Shown: in pieces, positions 1-5,870 of the stretch | Layout: each line of letters begins with the position of its first letter | Numbering within the stretch: the stretch's first letter is position 1 | From: UBA1189 sp045654565 | Lineage (GTDB): Bacteria > Bacteroidota > Bacteroidia > Bacteroidales > Bacteroidaceae | Assembly: GCA_045654565.1 (NCBI GenBank) | Contig: JAZONP010000037.1 | Location: 1 to 6,152, forward strand | Reading direction: 5' to 3' | Length of the DNA stretch: 6,152 nt | Position numbers and translations under genes: made by a program | Notes under the pieces: model-generated | The model's input: the letters and a program-made list of their open reading frames with translations, nothing else | What the model was told of the DNA's origin: nothing | The model's database searches: none

Positions 1-127
1 TCTCTGCTGAGGTGCGAACCGACGAACGAGCGAGGGTAGAAGCAAAGTTCACTTTGATTATTCCGAGTAAGGAGGAGGAAACGAAAGTCGTAAGGAGGAA
101 AACTAAGAGTTACTAACGCGGAAATAC

Positions 128-160
128 ATAGATTGGGTAAAAATCTATATTATTACCTAA
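128..160 (+). other. Two overlapping, mutually exclusive hairpins
   Basis: A perfect 7-bp inverted repeat, ATAGATT (128-134) and AATCTAT (142-148), encloses a 7-base loop. A second stem pairs TTGGGTAA (133-140) with TTACCTAA (153-160), with one G-T wobble and a 12-base loop. They share bases 133-134 and 142-148, so they cannot both form. No T-run follows on the plus strand (an A-run does), so neither is a typical intrinsic terminator. AT-rich DNA gives such repeats by chance, so a function is unproven. Confidence 0.3.
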
Positions 161-216
161 AAAAAATGCGAGTATACTTGCTTTTTCACTCGGCTTGCAC
201 TAAAATTACGCTTGGA

Positions 217-232
217 CCGTGAAGATACACGG
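217..232. promoter_or_regulatory. Small dyad upstream of the promoter, possible operator
   Basis: CCGTG (217-221) and CACGG (228-232) form a perfect 5-bp inverted repeat with a 6-base spacer. It lies about 30 bases upstream of the -33 box at 264, where an activator could bind. The arms are short and I recognise no regulator for them, so this is only a candidate. Confidence 0.2.
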
Positions 233-263
233 CGTTTCGGGATAAAAAAAATAAACGGTTTAT

Positions 264-294
264 TTTGTTCTCCTCTCGGCTTGTTGTATCTTTG
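264..294 (+). promoter_or_regulatory. Bacteroidetes-type promoter for the GH109-like gene
   Basis: TTTG at 264-267 and TATCTTTG at 287-294 are separated by 19 bp. This fits the known primary-sigma consensus of Bacteroides and relatives (-33 TTTG, -7 TAnnTTTG, about 19-21 bp apart). The -7 box ends only 8 bases before the ATG at 303, so transcription should start at about 298-303, leaving almost no leader. The spacer carries the second copy of CTCGGCTTG (275-283). The match is seen directly; the start point is inferred. Confidence 0.8.
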
Positions 295-302
295 TCATTG
301 TT

Positions 303-1460
303 ATGGAACACACACACGTATTACAGTTGGCATGTGAAGCCCTTCCGATAGTTCGTATAGGATTTATTGGATTAGGGAATCGTGGTATGGCAACGCTTCG
401 CCGCTACCTTGTCATCGATAATATAGATATTGTAGCACTCTGCGACATCACTCCCGCTCATTTGGAGGAGGCAGACAAATTGATTGCTACAGATGGACGT
501 TATCATCCGCACCACTATACGACTCCTGAGGGATGGCGTCAGTTGTGTGAATGTCCCGACATTGACCTCGTATATGTCTGTACCGATTGGCTCACTCACA
601 CACCCATGGCATGTTACGCTATGGAGCAAGGCAAGCACGTAGCCATCGAGGTACCTGCAGCTACAACCATTGACGAATGTTGGCAGTTGGTAGACACGGC
701 CGAGCGCACACGCCGCCATTGCTTCATGCTTGAGAACTGTTGCTACGACACCTTTCACCAAGCTATGCTCACCATGGAACACGAGGGACTCTTCGGCACG
801 CTCACTCACCTCGAGGGAGCATATATCCACGATCTGCGCGACAAGTACGATAGCGATGGTCCCAAAGGCTGGATGGCCCGTCTCTGCGGGCAGCACAAAG
901 GCAATCCCTACCCTACACACGGCATAGGTCCTGTATGTCAGTTGCTACACATACATCGTGGCGACCGCCTCGACTACCTGGTATCGCTTACGCCATCGAC
1001 AGATGTGTCTCACGATGTGTGCGTCAACAATACGCTTATCCGTACCGTCAATGGCAAGAGTATACTCCTTCAGTATGATGTCACCACTCCCCGCCCCTAC
1101 AGTCGTATGCAGACCATATGCGGCACTCGTGGCTTCGCACAGAAGTACCCTCGTCGCTGTATCATGCTCGATGGGCAAGAGCCTATCAAAGACGATAATA
1201 CCGAGTCAATCGTGGCACAATACACTCGTCCCGAAATAGCTGAGATTCAAGAGAAAGGCTATGCACTTGGGGTTCCAAACATCATGAACTATACCATGGA
1301 CTACCGTCTCATACACAGCCTTCGTCATGGTTTACCACTTGATATGGACGTGTACGATGCTGCAGAATGGTCGTGCATTGCAGAGCTTAGCGAGCAGTCT
1401 GCACAAAACGGAGGTATTCCTATAAAGATCCCCGACTTCACTCGTGGCAATTGGAAATGA
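303..1460 (+). CDS. GH109-type, NAD-binding Gfo/Idh/MocA family protein (putative alpha-N-acetylgalactosaminidase)
   Basis: The 385-residue protein opens with a Rossmann fold: IGFIGLGNRG (19-28) carries the GxGxxG dinucleotide motif, IDIVALCD (41-48) is the second strand, and KHVAIEVP (111-118) is typical of the Gfo/Idh/MocA fold. ENCCYD (144-149), EGAYIHDLRD (171-180), NPYPTHGIGP (201-210) and the C-terminal YDAAEWSCIAELSEQS (351-366) and PDFTRG (377-382) are hallmarks I associate with glycoside hydrolase family 109. Y203 and H206 keep the Tyr-x-x-His spacing linked to its active site. Known members use tightly bound NAD to oxidise C3 of the sugar transiently and release alpha-linked GalNAc; the substrate here is unproven, and a sugar oxidoreductase is the alternative. 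No signal peptide or Tat motif is present, unlike many family members, so a cytoplasmic location is likely. The next Met (29) would remove the glycine motif, which supports the ATG at 303. No Shine-Dalgarno site can fit before it. It runs convergent to the Bat operon. Confidence 0.85.
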   Translation: MEHTHVLQLACEALPIVRIGFIGLGNRGMATLRRYLVIDNIDIVALCDITPAHLEEADKLIATDGRYHPHHYTTPEGWRQLCECPDIDLVYVCTDWLTHTPMACYAMEQGKHVAIEVPAATTIDECWQLVDTAERTRRHCFMLENCCYDTFHQAMLTMEHEGLFGTLTHLEGAYIHDLRDKYDSDGPKGWMARLCGQHKGNPYPTHGIGPVCQLLHIHRGDRLDYLVSLTPSTDVSHDVCVNNTLIRTVNGKSILLQYDVTTPRPYSRMQTICGTRGFAQKYPRRCIMLDGQEPIKDDNTESIVAQYTRPEIAEIQEKGYALGVPNIMNYTMDYRLIHSLRHGLPLDMDVYDAAEWSCIAELSEQSAQNGGIPIKIPDFTRGNWK

Positions 1461-1468
1461 CCAACTGA

Positions 1469-1488
1469 TGCAGAGAACTTACTCTGCA
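1469..1488 (+). terminator. Hairpin in the convergent gap, possible terminator
   Basis: TGCAGAG (1469-1475) and CTCTGCA (1482-1488) form a perfect 7-bp stem with a 6-base loop, 8 bases after the stop of the GH109-like gene and about 30 bases past the stop of batB on the other strand. A short T-run (TTTT, within 1497-1501) lies about 9 bases after the stem on the plus strand; nothing T-rich follows immediately on the minus strand. It could end the plus-strand transcript, or both, but the T-run is weak and displaced. Confidence 0.45.
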
Positions 1489-1517
1489 CATCGCTACTTT
1501 TACCTGTAATAGAAAGA

Positions 1518-2534
1518 TCAGAAGAGATTTATATCCTTAAATCTAGGGTTCTTCTTAGCCATCAATAGCAACTCGAGGAGCAAGAGCACGAATGCAATCC
1601 AAGCCATGACCATGAACTGTTCGTTATACTCTGAATAAGTCGTAGTCTCGATATCTGCCTTTGCAAGTTTATCGATTTCCTTCTGCAATATTTTCTGTGC
1701 GTTGTTGGTGTTGTCTATACGGATATATACGCCGTTACTTGCAGCCGCTATCTCTTGGCACATCTGTTCATTGAGTCGGGTAATGACGACATTTCCATCT
1801 TTATCACGACGGAACTCACCCGAACGTCCTGCAGGGATGGGCGAGCCTTCCGGCGATCCTACTCCCATCACATAGATCATCAATCCCTTCTCGGCAGCAG
1901 CCTTAGCAGCCTCCACGGCTCCGCCCTCATGGTTTTCACCATCGGTGATAATGATGACAGCCTTTCCCACCCCTTCTTTGGGGGTAAAGCTACGCGTTGC
2001 CATATCAATTGCAGCTTTGATATTGGTACCTTGGCGTGCTATAAGTTCAGGCTCTATAGACTCAAGAAACATTTTTGCCGAGATAAAATCACTTGTAATA
2101 GGCAACTGGATGAAGGCATCGCCTGCAAAAACGATGAGTCCCACCTTGTCATCTGCCAACCCATCGACAAGCTTGGAAATGATGTTTTTTGATTTCTCCA
2201 ATCTACTGGGAGCTACATCTTCAGCCAGCATGGAGTTCGATATATCGAGGGCTATAATCGTCTCGATTCCTTGGCGTTTTACGACCTCCATCTTGGAGCC
2301 AAATTGTGGACGGGCAAGCACCAACACCATAAAGCAGAGCGCAGTAAACGTGATCCAAAACTTGATTTGTGGACGAAGATTCGACACCTCGGGCATCAAT
2401 GCACCGATCAGTTCGGGGTCTCCATAGCGAAGCAAGGCTTTTTTTCGATTATAGCGAGCATAGAAATACACCGCAACAAGTACGGCAAGCACAATATATA
2501 AAAACAGAGCGTTGGGATTTGCAAACTTGAACAT
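1518..2534 (-). CDS. batB: BatB, membrane-anchored VWA-domain protein
   Basis: The 338-residue protein has the BatA/BatB plan: an N-terminal membrane segment (about 9-26), a short cytoplasmic stretch, a second segment (about 58-75) ending in the family motif LARPQFG (73-79), a VWA domain (about 90-290) and a C-terminal segment (about 307-326). The MIDAS metal site is complete: DISNS (97-101), T170 in GTNIKAA, and D198 in ITDGEN. The VWA domain probably faces the periplasm. In Bacteroides fragilis, bat genes were described as an aerotolerance operon; the exact biochemical role is not settled. It starts 18 bp after the batA stop. That stop is in the same frame six codons upstream, and no other Met lies between, which fixes the start. 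The leader is A-rich (ACAAAAAGAACC) with no Shine-Dalgarno site. It is the last gene of the run: batC, batD and batE do not follow. Confidence 0.93.
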   Translation of the reverse strand: MFKFANPNALFLYIVLAVLVAVYFYARYNRKKALLRYGDPELIGALMPEVSNLRPQIKFWITFTALCFMVLVLARPQFGSKMEVVKRQGIETIIALDISNSMLAEDVAPSRLEKSKNIISKLVDGLADDKVGLIVFAGDAFIQLPITSDFISAKMFLESIEPELIARQGTNIKAAIDMATRSFTPKEGVGKAVIIITDGENHEGGAVEAAKAAAEKGLMIYVMGVGSPEGSPIPAGRSGEFRRDKDGNVVITRLNEQMCQEIAAASNGVYIRIDNTNNAQKILQKEIDKLAKADIETTTYSEYNEQFMVMAWIAFVLLLLELLLMAKKNPRFKDINLF

Positions 2535-2552
2535 AGTGATGGTTCTTTTTGT

Positions 2553-3551
2553 TTATGGTATACGACGCAGTATGGTAAGTCTCAGCAGCACCTCAATGAT
2601 AAGGCACACCATAGCCCATATAGCAAAGGGCATATACTCCTCGGTCTTACGACTGAAATCCTTGACATTAAGCTTAGTACGTTCGAGTTGGTCAATCTCG
2701 GCATACACTTCCTTAAGTTTTGAGTTGCTTGTAGCTCGATAGTATTGTCCATCAGCCGTCTCGGCGATCTGTATCAGTGTATTCTCATCAATTTCTACAG
2801 GTACCTGCACGTACTGTGTCCCGCCAAAGCCTTGATAGGGATAGGGTGCCATTCCGTTGCTTCCCACTCCGATGGTATATACACGAATTCCATAGGTCTT
2901 TGCGATCTCTGCTGCGGTAAGAGGCGATATATCTCCGCGGTTGTTCGATCCATCGGTAAGCAGAATGATAACCTTAGACTTAGCCTTGCTTTCTTTGAGT
3001 CGGCTCACAGCATTTGCTATGCCAAGACCAATAGCCGTACCATCCTCAATGATGCCGTTCATAGCCATAGAGCAGCTTACGCTATTGAAGAGATTGAGCA
3101 ACACGGCATGGTCCACGGTGAGGGGTGATTGCGTGAAACTCTGCCCGGCAAAGATAGTAAGACCGATATTGTCATTAGGACGACCATTGATAAAGTCAGC
3201 CGCCACCTGTTTGGCCGCTTCGAGGCGGTTGGGCTTGAGGTCTTCGGCCAGCATACTGGTCGATACGTCCATGGCGAGCATGATGTCGATACCCTCCACC
3301 TCGCTGCTCTGCCAGCTATCGGTAGACTGTGGACGTGCCAACACAAAGATGAGCAATGCGAGAGCAATCATGCGCAACACAAAGGGCACATGGCGCAGAT
3401 ATACCTTGTAGCTCTTGGGCATAGACGCATACATGCGTGTAGTAGATACGCGCATTGAGGGTTCGCTCTGCCTTCCCCTAAGGATGTACCACACGATATA
3501 GGGGATAAGTAAGAGCAGCAATAATAGATATGCGGGATGGACGAAAGTCAT
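2553..3551 (-). CDS. batA: BatA, membrane-anchored VWA-domain protein
   Basis: The 332-residue protein begins MTFVHPAYLLLLLLL, a typical BatA start, with membrane segments at about 7-24 and 57-73, the latter ending in LARPQS (71-76), then a VWA domain (about 85-290) and a final segment at about 307-325. All MIDAS elements are present: DVSTS (95-99), T172 in DGTAIGLG and D200 in LTDGSNN. MLAEDLKP (100-107) closely parallels MLAEDVAP in BatB, showing that the two neighbours are paralogues. The VWA domain likely sits in the periplasm and may pair with BatB and substrates of the MoxR ATPase; this is inferred from the family. The leader before the ATG is AT-rich (TCTCAATTAAAAT) and overlaps a heptamer repeat, with no Shine-Dalgarno site. 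The 119-bp gap to the gene upstream is long for this operon, but I see no TAnnTTTG box in it. Confidence 0.93.
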   Translation of the reverse strand: MTFVHPAYLLLLLLLIPYIVWYILRGRQSEPSMRVSTTRMYASMPKSYKVYLRHVPFVLRMIALALLIFVLARPQSTDSWQSSEVEGIDIMLAMDVSTSMLAEDLKPNRLEAAKQVAADFINGRPNDNIGLTIFAGQSFTQSPLTVDHAVLLNLFNSVSCSMAMNGIIEDGTAIGLGIANAVSRLKESKAKSKVIILLTDGSNNRGDISPLTAAEIAKTYGIRVYTIGVGSNGMAPYPYQGFGGTQYVQVPVEIDENTLIQIAETADGQYYRATSNSKLKEVYAEIDQLERTKLNVKDFSRKTEEYMPFAIWAMVCLIIEVLLRLTILRRIP

Positions 3552-3556
3552 ATTTT

Positions 3557-3638
3557 AATTGAGAATTGAAAATTGAAAATTAATGAGCTATGAGCTTTAA
3601 GCGATTACCGCGATGACAGCAATAAATCATAATTCATA
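3557..3638. repeat. Intercistronic heptanucleotide repeat element with opposed arms
   Basis: The spacer between batA and the BatD-like gene contains tandem 7-bp units on the plus strand: AATTGAG, AATTGAA, AATTGAA (3557-3577), a partial AATTA, then ATGAGCT twice (3583-3596). After a unique core of about 27 bases come units of opposite polarity, AAATCAT (3624-3630) and AATTCAT (3631-3637), which read ATGATTT and ATGAATT on the other strand. So two heptamer arrays face each other across a core. AT-rich intergenic repeats of this look are, from memory, common in Bacteroidetes. The element would be transcribed within the operon. Confidence 0.65.
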
Positions 3639-3670
3639 AATCTCAAAAAGGTTTCGTTATTGTTTATCAC

Positions 3671-4750
3671 TCAAAAGAACATCTGTACGACCTCTGCGAT
3701 GGCCACATAGAGTGCAACGGCCGCAAGCACCCCAGTCACGGCAATCGTAGCAATGATGAGCGCCTTGGCCTGCTTTGATCTACCCTCCTTGACCACAATC
3801 TCCTGCACCACGGGTTCGGCAGGAGCCACCTCCTCCACCTTGGTCTTGTTTATGAAGTCGATGGCATTGATGAGGTTCATGTCATTCTCATTGATGAGGG
3901 GTTGGTACTTGGCAAACTTCACAAGGTCTGACATCTGGAACAACTCGCGCAACTCCCCTATCCACTCCTTGTCGGGCTGTTGGTTGAGGTGTGCGATAAT
4001 CTCATCAGAGGTCATCTCCTTGGCATTGAACCCGAAGCGACCCTCCATGTATTCACGCAGTGTATCGGTAAGTTCGGTATAGAAACTCTTCACATCGTCG
4101 CGTTGCCAGCTCTTCTCACTCTTGATGCGCTCCATCTCCTGCAGTGCCACCTGATAGGGCGGCAGTTTGGGAGCTATGGTCACACGGCGCAAGATAGGCT
4201 TGTTGTCGTGGTAGCGCTTCAGCAGGTAAGGGATAAGAAAACAGAATGCGACAAGCAAGAGCAGTGATCCGCCCATGGGCAATGCTTCGACAACGGTTAT
4301 CGGGCGTGTCATGACCTCCTTAATGGGGAAGATAGCCTCCACATTGGTGGTGTCGATATCGAATGACATCACCATCAAGGCCAGCGGGTCAGAGGTGTAC
4401 GTCACGCTATCTACTAATACCTCGAAGGGGGGTATATAGTAAAATGCCGTATCGAATGAGGTCACCGTATACTCTTGCGTCACCACCATGTGGCTGCGCT
4501 TGTTGAGATACTGCGTATCGGTCTTCACCTCACCCAAGATCTCGATACCCTCCATCAACACACGATTGGGATAGGTGGGCATGATAAGCTCACCCTGGGC
4601 AGGACAGCTCACCTCGAGTTTCACATGAGCCTGCTCACCAATGAGCAATTGCAACGAGTCGATGCTGGCACTCACCGTCACCTGCGAGAAGGCTGGCAAG
4701 GCAACGAATGCCACGACCAAAGCCACTAGATATGTTCTTAATAATCTCAT
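3671..4750 (-). CDS. BatD-like exported membrane protein of the Bat operon
   Basis: The 359-residue protein starts with a signal peptide (about 1-22, MRLLRTYLVALVVAFVALPA, likely cut near AFS-Q). Residues 23-155 look like a beta-rich periplasmic domain (VTVSASIDSLQLLIGEQAHVKLE resembles an Ig-like BatD strand pattern; motif start 24). A membrane segment follows at about 159-177, then a basic turn (KRYHDNK) and a helical cytosolic domain (about 195-300) whose VKSFYTELTDTLREYMEGRF (220-239) matches the helix pair I know from BatD and DUF4381 proteins. A Pro/Glu/Val-rich linker (304-320) leads to a second membrane segment (about 328-350). Bacteroidetes Bat operons often carry such a gene between the DUF58 gene and batA. 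It may bridge the VWA proteins and the cytosolic ATPase; that is inference. An in-frame TAA five codons upstream of the ATG limits the start, and the AT-rich leader has no Shine-Dalgarno site. The family name is less certain than the topology. Confidence 0.82.
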   Translation of the reverse strand: MRLLRTYLVALVVAFVALPAFSQVTVSASIDSLQLLIGEQAHVKLEVSCPAQGELIMPTYPNRVLMEGIEILGEVKTDTQYLNKRSHMVVTQEYTVTSFDTAFYYIPPFEVLVDSVTYTSDPLALMVMSFDIDTTNVEAIFPIKEVMTRPITVVEALPMGGSLLLLVAFCFLIPYLLKRYHDNKPILRRVTIAPKLPPYQVALQEMERIKSEKSWQRDDVKSFYTELTDTLREYMEGRFGFNAKEMTSDEIIAHLNQQPDKEWIGELRELFQMSDLVKFAKYQPLINENDMNLINAIDFINKTKVEEVAPAEPVVQEIVVKEGRSKQAKALIIATIAVTGVLAAVALYVAIAEVVQMFF

Positions 4751-4763
4751 ACTATCATATTAG

Positions 4764-4904
4764 CTTGTCATCCAAAGCAAGAGAATCCCGGTTATGATAT
4801 CCCGTCAGAAGACTTCACGATCTCCTTGGCATCATCCCCTCCAGTCTTATGCTAGAGGTCCGCTTGTGCGTCGAGCCCGAAGTTCTCTTAGCGTCACGAT
4901 GACG
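4764..4904. repeat. About 141-bp repeat-like element with imperfect terminal inverted repeats
   Basis: Almost the whole spacer between the BatD-like and DUF58 genes is bounded by inverted ends. GTCATC (4767-4772) and AAGAGAA (4779-4785) at the left return inverted as TTCTCTT (4883-4889) and GATGAC (4898-4903) at the right, with 6-8 divergent bases between the matched blocks; CCGG at the left and CCCG at the right extend the similarity. The right end alone holds a small palindrome, CGTCA-CGA-TGACG (4892-4904). No open frame of note lies inside. The ends recall the GTCAT...GCGAAG...GAATC intergenic repeats found in many bacteria, so a decayed miniature inverted-repeat element is the best reading. 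Copy number is unknown. Confidence 0.55.
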
Positions 4905-4906
4905 TA

Positions 4907-5776
4907 TTAGTTTCTTTTAGCAAAAAGGTTCATCAGCGCCTTCACATAATCCTGATCAGTGCGCACCGAGATGGAGTCAACACCCGACTTGCTAAAGGTG
5001 TCGCGTAGCCTTACCTGTCCCTCTATCCACCATTTGCGGTGCAGAGCTCGCACGCGGCGCGATGAGGTGTCTACGTACACATCCTGCCCCGTCTCGGGGT
5101 CTACCATCTTCATCATCCCCACATCGGGTAGCTCCTCCACACGCTTATCATAGACCTGTATGGCCACCACGTCGTGCTTGCGGTTGGCGATGGTGAGGGC
5201 GTTCTTAAAATTGCGTTCCTCGATGAAGTCACTCAACACAAACGTCGTACAGCGCTTCTTGATGGCGTTGGTGAGGTATTGCAGGGGCACGGTGAGATCG
5301 GTCTGCCGGCTCTCGGGCTCGAAGCCCAGCACTTCGCGTATGATATAGAGGATATGCTTGCGTCCCTTCTGTGGGGGAATAAACTTCTCTATGCGGTCGG
5401 TAAAGAAGATTGCTCCGATCTTGTCATTGTTCTGTATGGCAGCAAAGGCCAGTGTAGCGGCAATCTCGGCCACCATGTCCTTCTTCGACATACCCGACGT
5501 ACCGAAGTCGAGGCTTCCCGACATGTCCACGAGCAGCATCACGGTGAGCTCACGCTCCTCCTCAAACACCTTCACATAGGGTTTGTTGAAGCGTGCCGTC
5601 ACGTTCCAGTCGATATCGCGCACATCATCGCCATACTGATACTCGCGCACCTCAGAGAAGGCCATACCCCTACCCTTGAAGGCCGAGTGGTACTGTCCGG
5701 CAAAGATATTGCTCGACAAGCCACGGGTCTTGATCTCAATCTTGCGTACCTTCTTGATTAATTCGTTTGCGTCCAT
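4907..5776 (-). CDS. DUF58 family protein with a VWA-like fold, cytosolic partner of MoxR
   Basis: The 289-residue protein carries the DUF58 signature at 36-62: GRGMAFSEVREYQYGDDVRD followed by IDWNVTAR. A VWA-like domain follows, with a MIDAS motif DMSGS (84-88), a likely third-site T159 in RQTDL and D183 in VLSDF. No membrane segment or signal peptide is seen, so it is cytosolic, as usual for the roughly 290-residue form of this family. DUF58 genes lie next to moxR genes across bacteria and the two products are thought to act together, but the biochemical activity is not established. Its start follows seven A residues with no Shine-Dalgarno site, immediately after a heptamer repeat that fills the gap from moxR. 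The TAA stop at 4907-4909 sits 2 bases beyond the end of the inverted-repeat element. Confidence 0.94.
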   Translation of the reverse strand: MDANELIKKVRKIEIKTRGLSSNIFAGQYHSAFKGRGMAFSEVREYQYGDDVRDIDWNVTARFNKPYVKVFEEERELTVMLLVDMSGSLDFGTSGMSKKDMVAEIAATLAFAAIQNNDKIGAIFFTDRIEKFIPPQKGRKHILYIIREVLGFEPESRQTDLTVPLQYLTNAIKKRCTTFVLSDFIEERNFKNALTIANRKHDVVAIQVYDKRVEELPDVGMMKMVDPETGQDVYVDTSSRRVRALHRKWWIEGQVRLRDTFSKSGVDSISVRTDQDYVKALMNLFAKRN

Positions 5777-5785
5777 ACTTTTTTT

Positions 5786-5866
5786 GTCAACAGACGACAG
5801 TCAACAGACAACAGACAGCCATCCGGATGGTAGACCATCGTCTGTTGTCAGTTGTCCGTTGTCTAC
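5786..5866. repeat. Heptanucleotide repeats forming a long imperfect inverted repeat
   Basis: On the plus strand the left arm is a run of 7-bp units GTCAACA, GACGACA, GTCAACA, GACAACA, GACAGCC (5786-5820) and the right arm reads GTCTGTT, GTCAGTT, GTCCGTT (5840-5860). Bases 5792-5816 and 5840-5864 are inverted copies matching at 21 of 25 positions, with the inner 10 bp perfect (5807-5816 and 5840-5849). The 23-base centre holds a perfect 12-bp palindrome, CCATCCGGATGG (5819-5830), and a competing hairpin GATGGT-AG-ACCATC (5826-5839). In the moxR transcript this would form a long stem just after the moxR stop and just before the DUF58 start. It lacks a T-run, so termination is unlikely; processing, stabilisation or a role in start access are options. 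Confidence 0.75.
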
Positions 5867-5870
5867 ACTA

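Larger units (their letters stand above)
1..302. other. Non-coding region upstream of the GH109-like gene
   Basis: No convincing gene is seen on either strand. The first 115 bases are purine-rich (GGAGGAGGAAACG, GTAAGGAGGAAAAC) and one frame stays open from base 3 to a stop at 114-116, but it has no start in the window and its composition is charged and low in complexity, so I do not call it a gene. It holds a perfect 6-bp inverted repeat, CAAAGT-TC-ACTTTG (43-56). Bases 120-180 are AT-rich with overlapping inverted repeats. The motif CTCGGCTTG occurs at 189-197 and again at 275-283, the second copy inside the promoter of the next gene. From memory, similar stretches ending in CTCGGCTTGCAC and a TATCTTTG box recur in Bacteroidales intergenic DNA, so this may be a dispersed repeat; that is recollection, not a search result. 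Confidence 0.5.

Noticed and set aside
3..116. Open frame running in from the left edge to a stop at 114-116
   Set aside because: It is short and charge-rich, has no start in view and lies in a repeat-like purine-rich stretch. A C-terminal remnant of an upstream gene cannot be excluded but is not supported.
372..920. Open frame of 182 codons on the minus strand inside the GH109-like gene
   Set aside because: It lies fully antisense to a gene with clear family motifs, and its translation shows no domain, signal or leader. It is a shadow frame.
1945..2427. Open frame of 160 codons on the plus strand antisense to batB
   Set aside because: It overlaps the conserved VWA domain of BatB completely and has no promoter or recognisable motif.
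5174..5761. Open frame of 195 codons on the plus strand antisense to the DUF58 gene
   Set aside because: The opposite strand carries the DUF58 signature and MIDAS motif. The antisense translation is rich in His and Leu with no recognisable fold.
5786..5866. Heptamer repeats considered as a CRISPR array
   Set aside because: Units are only 7 bp and contiguous, without spacers of 30 bp or more, and no cas gene is present.
5786..5866. Long inverted repeat considered as an intrinsic terminator after moxR
   Set aside because: On the minus strand the stem is followed by an A-run leading into the DUF58 start, not a T-run, and the downstream genes belong to the same functional set.
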